Below, piece by piece: positions 53,076 through 62,572 of a stretch of DNA of 64,000 nt. Position numbers and translations under genes: made by a program. Under the pieces are notes generated by a model that was not told the DNA's origin, did not search any database, and worked only from the letters and a program-made list of their open reading frames with translations. Position 1 is the stretch's first letter; each line of letters starts with the position of its first letter. The DNA comes from Tsuneonella dongtanensis (GTDB taxonomy: Bacteria; Pseudomonadota; Alphaproteobacteria; Sphingomonadales; Sphingomonadaceae), in the NCBI RefSeq assembly GCF_001698205.1, contig NZ_CP016591.1, positions 496,001 through 560,000 on the forward strand. Direction: 5' to 3'.

Positions 53076-54071
53076 GTGACCGAACCCCGCTACGACGTCA
53101 TCGCCATCGGCAACGCGATCGTCGACATCATGGCGCCGAGCGACGACGCGACGATCGAGCGGCTCTCGCTGAACAAGGGCGGGATGACTTTGGTCGACGC
53201 TGAGGGCGCGCGGCGGCTCTACGACGCGATGGGGCCGGCCAAGGAAATCTCGGGCGGTTCGGCGGCGAACACGCTGGCGGGTCTCGCCGCGCTGGGCGCG
53301 AAATGTGCCTTCATCGGCCAGGTCGCCGACGACCAGTTCGGCAAGGTCTTCGCGCACGACATCCGTGCCGGCGGTATCGACTTCGACACGCCGGTCCGGA
53401 GCGAAGCGGAGCCGCCGACCGCGCAGTGCCTGATCTTCGTCACCCCCGATGCGCAGCGGACGATGAACACCTTCCTCGGGGCGAGCCAGTACCTCCCCGC
53501 AGCCGCGCTCGACGAAGACGCCATCGCCGCGGCGAAGGTGCTCTATCTCGAAGGTTACCTGTGGGACCCGGAGGAACCGCGCGCGGCGATGCGCCGGGCG
53601 ATCGGGGCTGCACGCGCCGCGGGCCGCGAGGTCGCCTTCACGCTGTCCGAGGTCTTCGTGATCGACCGCCACGGCGACGATTTCCGCCAGCTGATCGAAG
53701 AAGGCCTGATCGACGTCCTGTTCGCCAACCACACCGAGCTAGAGGCGCTGACCGGCACTTCGGACTTCGAGGCGGGAATCTCGGCGCTCCACGGCAAGGT
53801 CCCGACGCTTGTCGTCACCCGCAGTGCCGAGGGCGCGGTCGCGGTGCGCGGCGGCGAGCGGGCCGAGGTGCCCGCCGTGCCGACCACGGTGGTCGACACC
53901 ACCGGCGCGGGCGACCTGTTCGCCGCGGGCTTCCTCTATGGCCACGTCCGCGGCGAAGCGCTCGAGACCTGCCTCAAGCGCGGTGCGATCTGCGCGGCGG
54001 AGATCATCAGTCACTACGGCGCACGGCCCGAAGCGGACCTCAAGGCGCTTATGGCGGAAAAGCTGGGCTAG
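53076..54071 (+). CDS. Adenosine kinase (PfkB family)
   Basis: A 331-residue PfkB-type carbohydrate kinase. N-terminal YDVIAIGNAIVDIMAPSDD, GGSAANTLAGLAALGAKCAFIGQVADDQFG (substrate loop), and the C-terminal DTTGAGDLFAAGFLYGHV with the anion-hole Gly-Ala-Gly and the catalytic Asp. Length and sequence fit the adenosine-kinase branch that salvages adenosine to AMP, though other sugar kinases of the family cannot be ruled out. It starts with GTG at 53076, with AAGGA upstream. It is convergent with the membrane gene next to purD. Confidence 0.88.
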   Translation: MTEPRYDVIAIGNAIVDIMAPSDDATIERLSLNKGGMTLVDAEGARRLYDAMGPAKEISGGSAANTLAGLAALGAKCAFIGQVADDQFGKVFAHDIRAGGIDFDTPVRSEAEPPTAQCLIFVTPDAQRTMNTFLGASQYLPAAALDEDAIAAAKVLYLEGYLWDPEEPRAAMRRAIGAARAAGREVAFTLSEVFVIDRHGDDFRQLIEEGLIDVLFANHTELEALTGTSDFEAGISALHGKVPTLVVTRSAEGAVAVRGGERAEVPAVPTTVVDTTGAGDLFAAGFLYGHVRGEALETCLKRGAICAAEIISHYGARPEADLKALMAEKLG

Positions 54072-54892
54072 GCAGCCGCCGGCATCTCGGGACGACGCGG
54101 ACGCGATGGCGCGGCCTTCCAGCCGAACCAGCACGCGGCGAGGCCGAGCAGGGCCGCAACCGATAACGTGACGGCATCGGGAACCGCGGCATAGGCGCGG
54201 AAAATCTCGCGGACCGCCGCGCTCCCGGGGGTGACCCACATCACCACCGCCTGCGTCATCATGAAGGCCGAGGCGACCAGCCACGGCGCGCCGTTCTTGC
54301 GATCGCGGAAGTAGAGCGCGAGCGCGAAGATCGTGGCCAGCGTGTCGCTGATGGCGATGGTATCGAAGATGGCCTGCGGACCTTCGCTGCCGATCACGTT
54401 CATCCACGGCAGGTAATCACCCATGACCCGGCTGAACGGCGATTCGAACAGGATCAGCGGGGTCGCCAGCATGTAGCCGGCGTGCAGCTTCACGTTCCGC
54501 CGGTTCTTGAGCGCAAGGTAGAACAGGGTGAGGTAGGCAACGATGGCGATGACCATGCCGATCGCGAATGAGGGCCCGGCGTAGGCGATGAACTCGCCTT
54601 CGTTCGCCGCGAGTCGATCGGCGGAGAAGTTGATGATCATCGTCAGGCCCACGATCAGCAGAGGGAAGAGCGCGAAGCTCGCCAGACCGACCTGGCGATG
54701 CAGTGCGTTCATCCGGCGATGGATCGACACGTGCTGGACGATCAGGAAGCCCAGCCAGGTCATCGCGGTGACGGCATGGACATGGAACGCGAGCGGCACC
54801 GATCCGATCGGTGCGAAATAGCTCGCCCAGAAGCCGGTCAAAATGACCAGCAGGACGAACCCGACATAGTAATGCGCATGGCGATACGGCAC
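54068..54892 (-). CDS. Multi-pass membrane protein of unknown function
   Basis: A 274-residue protein with about seven hydrophobic helices (YYVGFVLLVILTGFWASYF, WLGFLIVQHVSIHRRMNAL, VGLASFALFPLLIVGLTMII, AIGMVIAIVAYLTLFYLAL, etc.). His-containing FHVHAVTAMTWLGF and HRQVGL are conserved-looking, which could bind haem or metal, but I do not recognise a family. A separate gene ahead of purD's 3' end. Confidence 0.72.
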   Translation of the reverse strand: MPYRHAHYYVGFVLLVILTGFWASYFAPIGSVPLAFHVHAVTAMTWLGFLIVQHVSIHRRMNALHRQVGLASFALFPLLIVGLTMIINFSADRLAANEGEFIAYAGPSFAIGMVIAIVAYLTLFYLALKNRRNVKLHAGYMLATPLILFESPFSRVMGDYLPWMNVIGSEGPQAIFDTIAISDTLATIFALALYFRDRKNGAPWLVASAFMMTQAVVMWVTPGSAAVREIFRAYAAVPDAVTLSVAALLGLAACWFGWKAAPSRPRRPEMPAAA

Positions 54893-54938
54893 GGCTATCC
54901 CTCCCCAGGTTGCCGCGACCCCTTATTCTGCCTTCTTA

Positions 54939-56240
54939 TCAGGCACCCGCGCCAGCGTCCATCTCGCGCGCGATCTCCCGCCAGCCAATGTCGCGCCGGC
55001 AGAACAGGCTCGGCGCGTCGATCGCGTCGACAGCGGCATAGGCTTTCAGCGCCGCGTCGCGAACGGTTGCGCCCTTGGCGGTGACGCTCAGCACGCGCCC
55101 GCCGTTGGCAACGAGCTGGTCCGCAGCATGCGCCGTGCCGGCATGGAAGACCTTGGCGCCCAGCGCTTCCGCGTCGCCGAGGTCGATTGCGCCGCCCTTG
55201 GCAGGCGTGCCGGGGTAACCGTCGGCGGCCATGACGACCGTCAGCGCGATGTCCTTGCTCATCTTGACCGGCTGCACGCGGCTGAGGCGGTTCTCGGCGC
55301 AGGCGAGGAGGATTTCGCCCAGATCGTCCTCCAGCCGCATCATCAGCACCTGGCACTCCGGATCGCCAAAGCGGCAGTTGTACTCGATGAGCTTGGGCCC
55401 CTCCGAAGTCAGCATGAGCCCGGCGAAGAGCACGCCCGAATAGGGGGTGCCGTCGTCGGCCAGCGCGCGGACGGTCGGGGCGATGATCCGCTCGATCACT
55501 TCACCGCGCAGCAGAGGAGTGAGCACGCGGGCGGGGCTATAGGCGCCCATGCCGCCGGTGTTGGGTCCGGTATCGCCCTCGCCCACGCGCTTGTGATCCT
55601 GAGCGCTGCCGAAGGCGAGGACGCTGGCACCGTCGGTGAGTGCGAAGAAGCTCACTTCCTCGCCCTCCATGAACTCCTCGATCACCACCTCGGCGCCGGC
55701 ATCGCCGAACTGGCCCCCGAACATCTCGGCGAGCGCGGCTTCGGCGTCCTCGCTGGTTTCGGCGATGACCACGCCTTTGCCCGCGGCGAGCCCATCGGCC
55801 TTGAGCACATAAGGCGGGGTGAAATCGGCGAGGGCGGCCTTTGCCTCGTCGAGCGAGGTCGTACGTACGTAGCCCGCGGTCGGGATCTCGGCGCGCTTGC
55901 ACAGGTCCTTGGTGAAACCCTTGCTGCCCTCGAGCTGCGCGGCCGCTTGAGAGGGGCCGAAAACGCTCACCCCCTCAGCCCGCAGAGTATCGGCAAGCCC
56001 GTCGACCAGCGGCGCTTCGGGCCCGATCACCACGAGGCCGATGCGGTGCGTCTCGCAGAAATGGACCACCGCGGAATGGTCGGAGACGTCGAGGCTCGCC
56101 GCAAGCGCGTGCTCGGCGATCCCCGGGTTGCCCGGCGCGGCGTAGAGGGTATCGCTTGTCCCGGCGAGCAGGCGGGATTGCGCGAGCTTCCACGCGAGCG
56201 CATGTTCGCGCCCGCCGCTGCCCAGCAAAAGGATGTTCAT
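54939..56240 (-). CDS. purD: Phosphoribosylamine-glycine ligase
   Basis: A 433-residue GAR synthetase of purine synthesis. Start [22 protein letters not shown]-grasp core [38 protein letters not shown] and [16 protein letters not shown]. It joins glycine to phosphoribosylamine with ATP. The start at 56240 has GGGAG upstream. Its ATG overlaps the divergent xseA ATG, so no separate promoter gap exists between them. Confidence 0.96.
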   Translation of the reverse strand: MNILLLGSGGREHALAWKLAQSRLLAGTSDTLYAAPGNPGIAEHALAASLDVSDHSAVVHFCETHRIGLVVIGPEAPLVDGLADTLRAEGVSVFGPSQAAAQLEGSKGFTKDLCKRAEIPTAGYVRTTSLDEAKAALADFTPPYVLKADGLAAGKGVVIAETSEDAEAALAEMFGGQFGDAGAEVVIEEFMEGEEVSFFALTDGASVLAFGSAQDHKRVGEGDTGPNTGGMGAYSPARVLTPLLRGEVIERIIAPTVRALADDGTPYSGVLFAGLMLTSEGPKLIEYNCRFGDPECQVLMMRLEDDLGEILLACAENRLSRVQPVKMSKDIALTVVMAADGYPGTPAKGGAIDLGDAEALGAKVFHAGTAHAADQLVANGGRVLSVTAKGATVRDAALKAYAAVDAIDAPSLFCRRDIGWREIAREMDAGAGA

Positions 56241-57642
56241 GCCCGCTCCCGATGATCCGTATTCCGAAGAAGGGGCGCTGGTAGCGAAGGGACGGCCCGG
56301 CGACAACGCCGAGCCGCTCAGCGTTTCCGAGCTCTCGAACCTGCTCAAGCGGACCGTGGAGGATCGCTTCGGCCACGTCCGGCTGCGCGGCGAGCTGTCG
56401 GGCGTGAAGCGCGCGGCTTCGGGTCATCTCTATTGCGCGCTCAAGGACGACAAGGCGGTCATCGACGGGGTCATGTGGCGCGGCTCGGCCGAACGGCTCG
56501 CGTTCCTGCCGGAAGATGGCCTGGAAGTGGTCGCGAGCGGGAAGCTGACGACCTATCCCGGTCGCTCGAAGTACCAGATCGTGATCGACAGCCTCGAACT
56601 CGCGGGCGAGGGCGCGCTGCTGGCGTTGCTCGAGAAGACGCGCCAGCGGCTCGCGGCCGAAGGCCTGTTCGACCCCGCGCGCAAGCGGCCGCTGCCGTTC
56701 ATCCCGACCACCATCGGCGTAGTGACCTCGCCCACCGGCGCAGTGATCCGCGACATCCTCCACCGCCTGGCCGATCGTTTCCCCAGCCGGGTCGTGGTCT
56801 GGCCGGTGCTCGTGCAGGGGCAGGGCGCGGCGGCGCAGGTCGCGCAGGCGGTGCGCGGGTTCTCCGCGCTTCCCGAGGGGCATGCGCTGCGCCCCGACCT
56901 TCTCATCGTCGCGCGGGGCGGCGGATCGATCGAGGATCTCTGGGCCTTCAACGAAGAGGTGGTCGTCCGGGCTATCGCCGACTCCACGATTCCGACGATC
57001 AGCGCCGTGGGCCACGAGACCGATACCACGCTGGCCGATTTCGCCGCGGATCGCCGCGCGCCGACGCCCACCGCGGCGGCCGAGATGGCGGTGCCGGTGC
57101 GCCGCGACCTCGTCGCAACGCTTGCCGACTTCGCCGTACGCAAGCAGCGATGCGCGCTGCGCCCGGTCGAGCTGGGACGCGAACGGCTCGAGGCGCGGGT
57201 CAGGCGGATGCCGCGGATCGACGCACTGCTGGCCCCGCAGGCGCAGCGGCTCGACGATCTTGCGGCGCGCTTGCGGCAGGGGCTGCGCGACCGCGCGGCG
57301 CAGGCACGCGAGGCGCTCCAGCACGACCGCGCAAGGCTGTCGCCGGCGCTGATTCGCCACCGCTTCGAACGCGCGCAGGACCGGCTGGCGGCCACCGCGC
57401 GGCTGATGGCGTCGCTCAACCCCGATACCCTGCTCGGCAGGGGATACGTCCGGGTGACCGGAACCGGCGGCCGCACGCTGGTCGAGGCGGCGGCGGCGAA
57501 GAAGGAGCCCGCGCTGACGCTGCATTTCCGCGACGGGCCGCTCGATGTCGCTCCGGTCGACGGCGTCCAGCGCAAGCCGCGCGCCCAGCCTTCATCCAAA
57601 CGACCCGAGCCGCCCCGGCGACAGGACGATTTGTTCGGGTGA
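56239..57642 (+). CDS. xseA: Exodeoxyribonuclease VII large subunit
   Basis: A 467-residue XseA. N-terminal OB-fold region ([27 protein letters not shown]) and core [45 protein letters not shown], ending in a long helical part with [11 protein letters not shown]-type repeats. With XseB it degrades single-stranded DNA. The start is at 56239 (AAGGA five bases upstream) or at ATG 56233. It overlaps the divergent purD start codon; the shared stretch is coding on both strands. Confidence 0.95.
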   Translation: MPAPDDPYSEEGALVAKGRPGDNAEPLSVSELSNLLKRTVEDRFGHVRLRGELSGVKRAASGHLYCALKDDKAVIDGVMWRGSAERLAFLPEDGLEVVASGKLTTYPGRSKYQIVIDSLELAGEGALLALLEKTRQRLAAEGLFDPARKRPLPFIPTTIGVVTSPTGAVIRDILHRLADRFPSRVVVWPVLVQGQGAAAQVAQAVRGFSALPEGHALRPDLLIVARGGGSIEDLWAFNEEVVVRAIADSTIPTISAVGHETDTTLADFAADRRAPTPTAAAEMAVPVRRDLVATLADFAVRKQRCALRPVELGRERLEARVRRMPRIDALLAPQAQRLDDLAARLRQGLRDRAAQAREALQHDRARLSPALIRHRFERAQDRLAATARLMASLNPDTLLGRGYVRVTGTGGRTLVEAAAAKKEPALTLHFRDGPLDVAPVDGVQRKPRAQPSSKRPEPPRRQDDLFG

Positions 57643-57666
57643 GGCATCGGTGATAGGACCCGTCCC

Positions 57667-57867
57667 ATGCTGATGAAATCGGGCAGCAGCCCCGCGCAAC
57701 TGATCTACGGTCCCAACGGGTTTCGCGTAATGCGCCCCGGCGATCACGTGCTCTGCGCGGTGAGCGGCGTCGCGGTACCGCTCGAGGAGCTGCGTTACTG
57801 GAGCGTCGATTTCCAGGAAGCCTATGCGAGTGCCGACCTCGCCACGCGGAGGCTGCTTCGCGAGTGA
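57667..57867 (+). CDS. DUF2093 domain-containing protein
   Basis: A 66-residue protein matching the short DUF2093 family: LIYGPNGFRVMRPGDHVLCAVSGVAVPLEELRYWSVDFQEAYAS. These proteins are small, common in Sphingomonadales and of unknown function. It lies 24 bases after xseA, and its stop overlaps the GTG of the peptidase gene. Confidence 0.88.
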   Translation: MLMKSGSSPAQLIYGPNGFRVMRPGDHVLCAVSGVAVPLEELRYWSVDFQEAYASADLATRRLLRE

Positions 57868-58790
57868 GAGGTACGGCGGTCGCAACAGTGACGATCCTGC
57901 TTGCCGCCTGCACAGCGGGCGACGGGGAGCCGCAGCCGACGAGCGTAGCGGTAGTCCAGCCGGTTCGCAGTCCCGCCCCGGCCCCCGGTCCGACACCTGC
58001 ACCCGTGCCGACACCGGCGCCCGCTGTCACGGGTTCCCCCACCTTCGTCTTCGACGGCGAGCTTACACAGGGCGGCTGGATCGTGGGCGAGGCGCCGGGC
58101 GGAACGGTCAGCGCGACGCTGGAGCACAGGCCGCTGGTGCTCGATTCCGACGGACGCTTCTTTGCTGCGTTCGATCGCGATTCACCCGGCACCGTCACAC
58201 TCGCCGCGCGCCTCGCCGATGGGCGGACGGTGCGCAGCCCGCTTTCCGTCTCGCCGAGGGCGTGGCGGATCGAGCGAATCAACGCCGCGCGCCGACCGGG
58301 CGGATCGACCGAGGCCTTCATGGCGCTGCGTCGCCCCGAGCTTGCGCGCATCGCCGCCGCGCGCAAGGTGGAAAGCGACGTGGGCGGCTGGCGGCAGGAT
58401 TTCGTCTGGCCGGTGAAGGGGCGCATCTCGGGCCGGTTCGGCTCGCAGCGCATCTATCGCGGTGAGCCGGGATCCTACCACACCGGCCTCGACATCGCGC
58501 CGGGGGCGGGAACTCCCTATGTCGCTCCCGCCGACGGAGTTGTCGTGCTGGCGGCAACGAGCCCGTTCACGCTCGAAGGCCATCTGCTGATGATCGATCA
58601 CGGCGGCGGGCTCAACAGCGCCTTCCTGCATTCGCAGCGGCTGGCGGTGACCGAAGGCCAGCGGGTCTCGCAGGGCCAGCTTCTCGGCTATGTCGGCGCC
58701 AGCGGCCGCACGACCGGCCCGCACCTCCACTGGTCGCTCGAATGGCAGGGCGCGCGCCTCGATCCGCTGCTGTTCCTGCCGCCGCAATAG
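57864..58790 (+). CDS. M23-family peptidoglycan endopeptidase (lipoprotein)
   Basis: A 308-residue protein starting with GTG. A probable lipobox (VTILLAACTAG) and a Pro/Ala-rich linker (PAPAPGPTPAPVPTPAPA) lead to a beta-rich domain and a C-terminal M23 domain: HTGLDIAPGAGTPYVAPADGVVV, MIDHGGGLNSAFLHSQ and TTGPHLHWSLEW. These carry the zinc ligands (HxxxD, HxH). It likely cleaves peptide crosslinks in peptidoglycan. It overlaps the DUF2093 gene by four bases. Confidence 0.9.
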   Translation: MRGTAVATVTILLAACTAGDGEPQPTSVAVVQPVRSPAPAPGPTPAPVPTPAPAVTGSPTFVFDGELTQGGWIVGEAPGGTVSATLEHRPLVLDSDGRFFAAFDRDSPGTVTLAARLADGRTVRSPLSVSPRAWRIERINAARRPGGSTEAFMALRRPELARIAAARKVESDVGGWRQDFVWPVKGRISGRFGSQRIYRGEPGSYHTGLDIAPGAGTPYVAPADGVVVLAATSPFTLEGHLLMIDHGGGLNSAFLHSQRLAVTEGQRVSQGQLLGYVGASGRTTGPHLHWSLEWQGARLDPLLFLPPQ

Positions 58791-58797
58791 ACGCGAA

Positions 58798-58829
58798 AAG
58801 GGCGCCGCGGCCTGAACCGGGCGCCCCTT
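58798..58829. terminator. Bidirectional terminator between the peptidase gene and rpmB
   Basis: AAGGGCGCC (58798-58806) pairs with GGCGCCC (58820-58826) over a 13-base loop. On the minus strand it ends in CCCTTTTCG, giving rpmB a T-run; on the plus strand it ends CCCCTTC. Genes on both sides converge. Confidence 0.72.
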
Positions 58830-58848
58830 CAATCGCCTTCCGGGCGAG

Positions 58849-59136
58849 TTACGCGGCCTTGTCGGCCTTCTTCAGCTCGCGCTTCACCTTGAGCGCGCTG
58901 GCCGAGAGCTTCTCGTCGCTGGTCTTGAGCAGCCACGCGTCGAGCCCGCCGTTGTGCTCGACCGAGCGGAGGCCCTGGGTCGAGACGCGGAACTTGAAGC
59001 TGCGATCGAGCTTCTCGCTCATCAGCGTCACGTTCTGCAGGTTGGGCAGGAAGACCTTCTTGGTCTTGTTGTTGGCGTGGCTCACGTTGTGGCCGACCTG
59101 GCGGCCCTTGCCGGTGAGTTCGCAGATGCGGGACAT
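58849..59136 (-). CDS. rpmB: 50S ribosomal protein L28
   Basis: A 95-residue L28: [34 protein letters not shown] is the conserved N-terminus, [27 protein letters not shown] the middle, and an added Ala/Lys-rich tail ([14 protein letters not shown]) follows. It stands alone, convergent with the M23 peptidase gene. Confidence 0.96.
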   Translation of the reverse strand: MSRICELTGKGRQVGHNVSHANNKTKKVFLPNLQNVTLMSEKLDRSFKFRVSTQGLRSVEHNGGLDAWLLKTSDEKLSASALKVKRELKKADKAA

Positions 59137-59232
59137 GACTGATCTCTTCGGTAAACTGTTACGGCCGTGCCGGGAAAGGCGCGCGCTTAGCGAGAGGCTC
59201 GCGAATCGTCAAGCGGCTGCTAGAGCCGCTCG

Positions 59233-59688
59233 ATGACTCGCTGGCCGATTCCCCTGCCCATGCAGCGCGCTCTCGCACTCGCCAGAGAGGCGGCCGAGGC
59301 GGGCGAAGTGCCCATCGGCGCGGTCGTGGTCAAGGACGGAACGGTGATCGGCGAAGGTCGCAATGCGCCGCGCGAGACCCACGATCCCACTGCGCACGCC
59401 GAGATCGCGGCGATTCGCGCCGCCGCGAAAGAACTCGGCAACGAACGGCTGACGGGGTGCGAGTTGTTCGTCACGCTCGAACCCTGCGCGATGTGCGCGG
59501 GGGCGATCGTCCATGCGCGGCTCGCCCGGGTCACATACGCCGCGCCCGATCCCAAGGGCGGGGCGGTCGCTCACGGCGCACGGGTGTTCGATCACCCGCA
59601 GGCGCTTCACAAGCCAGAGGTGGTGGCCGGAATCGGCGAGGGCGAGGCGGCAGCGCTCTTGCGCGATTTCTTCCGCGAGCGGCGCTAG
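59233..59688 (+). CDS. tadA: tRNA adenosine(34) deaminase TadA
   Basis: A 151-residue deaminase that converts A34 to inosine in tRNA-Arg. Zinc and catalytic residues: His55 and Glu57 in HAEIAAIRAA, and Cys85 and Cys88 in TLEPCAMCAGA. Start MTRWPIPLPMQRAL. It is divergent from rpmB across about 96 bases. An alternative reading as guanine deaminase-like cannot be wholly excluded. Confidence 0.93.
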   Translation: MTRWPIPLPMQRALALAREAAEAGEVPIGAVVVKDGTVIGEGRNAPRETHDPTAHAEIAAIRAAAKELGNERLTGCELFVTLEPCAMCAGAIVHARLARVTYAAPDPKGGAVAHGARVFDHPQALHKPEVVAGIGEGEAAALLRDFFRERR

Positions 59689-60398
59689 AGCCCGCGCCAG
59701 ATTTTCAGCGGTGCGCCGTCCTTTGCGCCGGTTCGCCGCTTGTCGCACGCTTCGGGCATGAACTTGCGATCGTAGCAGAGTCGCAGCTCTTGCAGCCATC
59801 CGCGCGGATTCAGCTTCACGCCGACCGCTTCGCGCGGCCAGGCGGGGTTGGCATAGGTCCACCTGTCGCGAAGCATGCCCACGGTGAGATTGTCCTCTTT
59901 CGACAGCCGGTCGAGGTCCGGCAGGCGCAGGCTGCTCCACAGGATGCGTGTCACCCGGAAGTAGGTCTCGGGGCGGCGCACCATGCACGCGCCGTGCTTG
60001 GCCCACTCGTTCGCCTGCATCCGCGCCGACGGCATCATGCAGAGGTTCCGGCGCACTTCGGCGGGCGCGAGCTTGCGGGCGGTCGGGCACCACTGCGGCC
60101 AGGTGCCGCGTCCTTCGGGCCACAACCCGTGCACGACCAGCCCGAACCGCCCGCTGCGCCCCGAGCACTGTACCGCGTCCGCTGGGCGGGTCTCGCGGCC
60201 TTTGCAGAACTCGGGCGCCCAGCTGAGGGCGAACGTGTAGGCGGTGATCGGCACACGCCGAGCAGGCCCGTCGGGCTGGACTCGCGGCACTTGCACTGAT
60301 TGGGGCGCGCGGCACTGGTAAGCCTGAGCGTGGACCGCCGTCGGCAAGGCGCCGGCGAGCGCTGCCGCTGCGACTGACCGGAGGGAAGACCTATTCAA
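59685..60398 (-). CDS. Exported ribonuclease T2 family protein
   Basis: A 237-residue secreted protein: signal peptide ending near TAVHA. Catalytic segments CAS1 (GRFGLVVHGLWPEGRG, His90) and CAS2 (QANEWAKHGACMV, Glu131 and His135) are intact, with multiple Cys for disulfides. RNase T2 cleaves RNA through a 2',3'-cyclic phosphate in the periplasm or outside. The upstream membrane gene overlaps its start by eight bases. It is tail-to-tail with tadA. Confidence 0.93.
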   Translation of the reverse strand: MNRSSLRSVAAAALAGALPTAVHAQAYQCRAPQSVQVPRVQPDGPARRVPITAYTFALSWAPEFCKGRETRPADAVQCSGRSGRFGLVVHGLWPEGRGTWPQWCPTARKLAPAEVRRNLCMMPSARMQANEWAKHGACMVRRPETYFRVTRILWSSLRLPDLDRLSKEDNLTVGMLRDRWTYANPAWPREAVGVKLNPRGWLQELRLCYDRKFMPEACDKRRTGAKDGAPLKIWRGL

Positions 60399-60843
60399 AG
60401 ACGGATCCGACCCGCTGCCGCGCGGCCGCGAACCATCGGTTGGCCGAGGGAGTGAACAACAAGGCGGCGGCGACGACTCCGATCAATGATACCAACGCGC
60501 CCAGGGGGTCGAGATGTGCAGCGGGAGACTCGAAACTGTCCCGGGCCGAGATGACGGTGGCCCACACCTTCACTCCGCTGACTATCAAGATCAGCCATCG
60601 GGCGGCGTTGCTGGCGCGGAACCAGATGAACCCCAGGGGAATCAATGCGATGCTCAACCGCGCGCACGTCAGGCTGACAGCGCGGACGCGTTCGCCCTCG
60701 TCGGCCGGTACATGCCACGTGCCGTCTCCGTGCAGGAAGCCGAAATCGCTCAGGCTTTCGAGCAAGCCGAGCAACGCTGCCATGATGCACAGGATGGCGA
60801 AAGCGCGAACAGCCAGCGGTCGCGGACCCTTCACAAAGGTCAC
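60391..60843 (-). CDS. Multi-pass membrane protein of unknown function
   Basis: A 150-residue protein from a GTG at 60843 that overlaps the nadC stop (GTGA). Helices: FAILCIMAALLGLLESL, ARLSIALIPLGFIWF, WLILIVSGVKVWATVI and LGALVSLIGVVAAALLF. The polar turn (HGDGTWHVPADEGERVR) is conserved-looking. No family recognised. Encoded between nadC and the RNase T2 gene, in one operon. Confidence 0.68.
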   Translation of the reverse strand: MTFVKGPRPLAVRAFAILCIMAALLGLLESLSDFGFLHGDGTWHVPADEGERVRAVSLTCARLSIALIPLGFIWFRASNAARWLILIVSGVKVWATVISARDSFESPAAHLDPLGALVSLIGVVAAALLFTPSANRWFAAARQRVGSVFE

Positions 60844-61700
60844 AGCGGCGTGAAATCCAGCCCGATGTCGGCTGCGGGCGCACTCTGGGTGAGGCGGCCG
60901 ACCGAAACGTAGTTCACTCCGGTCGCGGCCTTCGCCTTGATCGTGTCGAGGTTGATACCCCCGCTCGCCTCTGTCGGGACGCGCCCCGCGACGAGCGCGA
61001 CCGCTTCGCGCAAGGTGGCCGGGTCCATGTTGTCGAGCAGCAGGCGGGTGGCACCGGCGGCGAGCGCGGGTTCGATCTGGTCGATCCGGTCGACCTCGCA
61101 GATGATCTCCTGCACACCCGCAGCGACCGCGCGGCGCACCGCCTCGCCCACGGTGCCCGCCACCAGCACGTGGTTGTCCTTGATCATCGCCGCGTCCCAC
61201 AGGCCCATCCGGTGGTTCGCCGCGCCGCCCATGCGGGTGGCGTACTTTTCGAGATGGCGGAGACCTGGGATCGTCTTGCGCGTGTCGAGCAGGGTGCAGG
61301 CCGGATTGTCCATCGCCCGCACATACTCGCGGGTCATCGTCGCGATTCCCGACAGATGCTGCACGGTGTTCAGTGCGCTGCGCTCGGCGGTGAGCATCGC
61401 GCGGGCATTGCCTTCGAGGCGCATCAGGTCCGCTCCCGGGGACACCTCCTCGCCTTCTTCGACCAGCAGTTCGATCGTCATGTCCGGATCGAGCGCGCGA
61501 AAGAACGCCTCGGCCACGGGAAGCCCCGCGACGACGATCGCGTCGCGGCTGTCCATCACTCCCGAAAACCGCGCGTCCGCCGGGATCACGCTTTCGCTCG
61601 TCACGTCCCGACCGCCGCCGGGCAATCCTTCGCCGAGGTCCTCCGCGAGGGTTTCGCGGACGAAGCGGGAGAGATCGAAGCCGGGAAGATCCAATGCCAT
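60840..61700 (-). CDS. nadC: Quinolinate phosphoribosyltransferase (nicotinate-nucleotide pyrophosphorylase)
   Basis: A 286-residue enzyme of de novo NAD synthesis. LDTRKTIPGLRHLEKYATRMGGAANHRMGLWDAAMIKDNHV contains the Arg/Lys/His substrate-binding residues, and ASGGINLDTIKAKAATGVNYVSVG is the phosphate-binding end. It converts quinolinate and PRPP to nicotinate mononucleotide. No nadA or nadB is in the window. The stop overlaps the membrane gene. Confidence 0.96.
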   Translation of the reverse strand: MALDLPGFDLSRFVRETLAEDLGEGLPGGGRDVTSESVIPADARFSGVMDSRDAIVVAGLPVAEAFFRALDPDMTIELLVEEGEEVSPGADLMRLEGNARAMLTAERSALNTVQHLSGIATMTREYVRAMDNPACTLLDTRKTIPGLRHLEKYATRMGGAANHRMGLWDAAMIKDNHVLVAGTVGEAVRRAVAAGVQEIICEVDRIDQIEPALAAGATRLLLDNMDPATLREAVALVAGRVPTEASGGINLDTIKAKAATGVNYVSVGRLTQSAPAADIGLDFTPL

Positions 61701-61765
61701 CCCGGTGCCTTAGCGCAAAAAAGGGCTACGGACAGCAGAGCGCGCGGAGGCGCGCTCGAAAAGCA

Positions 61766-62572
61766 TCAATGCACGAAGCGCGCGACCACGTCCCGGTAGC
61801 TCCGGCTCACCTTCACCTCTGCGCCGCTGTCGAGCACCAGGAAGCATTCGCCATTGGTGTGCGGGCGCACCTGGCGCACCTGGTTGAGGTTGACGATCGT
61901 CGAACGGTGGACGCGCTGGAAGATGCGCGGGTCGAGGCGGCGCTCGAGATCCTTCATCGTCTCACGCAGGACGAGGCTGTTGTTGCCGGTCGAGATGACC
62001 ATGTAGTCGCCGGCGGCCTCGATATGCTCGATCGAATCGATCTCGACGCGGAAGATCTGGCCGCGGTCCTTGATGTTGATGAGCTTCTCGTAGCGGTCGG
62101 CGCTCTCGCTCGGCGCGGCGTCGTCGGCGGCAAATTCCTCGGCGGCGTCGGGCGCCACTTCGCTGAGCACGCTCTTGAGCTTTTCGGCCTCCTCGGCGCT
62201 GCGCTTCTCCGCGAGGCGCTGGCGTACGCGCTCGACCGTATCCGCCAGCTTGTCCTCGTCCACCGGCTTCATCAGGTAGTTGACGGCGTTCGCTTCGAAT
62301 GCGCGGATCGCATGTTCCTCGAAAGCGGTGACGAAGACGAACAGCGGGGGCTCGATCTCCATCACGCCCTTCACAACGCTGAACCCGTCGAACCCGGGCA
62401 TCTGGATGTCGAGGAAGACGAGATCGGGCTTTTCGGTCTTGATCGCGCGGATCGCCTCGCGCCCGTTGGCGCAGGTGCCGATGATTTCGACGTCATCGAA
62501 TTTCGCGAGGCGCAGCTGGAGGCCCTGGATGGCGAGTTTTTCGTCGTCGACGAGCAGGGTGCGGATAGTCAT
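61766..62572 (-). CDS. LytTR-type response regulator (second pair)
   Basis: A 268-residue regulator. Receiver domain: LLVDDEKLAIQGL with Asp55 in LVFLDIQMPGFDG and YLMKPVDEDK. An Ala/Glu-rich linker (EEAEKLKSVLSEVAPDAAEE) separates it from the LytTR domain (DSIEHIEAAGDYMVISTGNNSLV and FQRVHRSTIVNLNQVRQVR). Its kinase gene starts upstream, overlapping by an ATGA. Regulon unknown. Confidence 0.93.
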   Translation of the reverse strand: MTIRTLLVDDEKLAIQGLQLRLAKFDDVEIIGTCANGREAIRAIKTEKPDLVFLDIQMPGFDGFSVVKGVMEIEPPLFVFVTAFEEHAIRAFEANAVNYLMKPVDEDKLADTVERVRQRLAEKRSAEEAEKLKSVLSEVAPDAAEEFAADDAAPSESADRYEKLINIKDRGQIFRVEIDSIEHIEAAGDYMVISTGNNSLVLRETMKDLERRLDPRIFQRVHRSTIVNLNQVRQVRPHTNGECFLVLDSGAEVKVSRSYRDVVARFVH

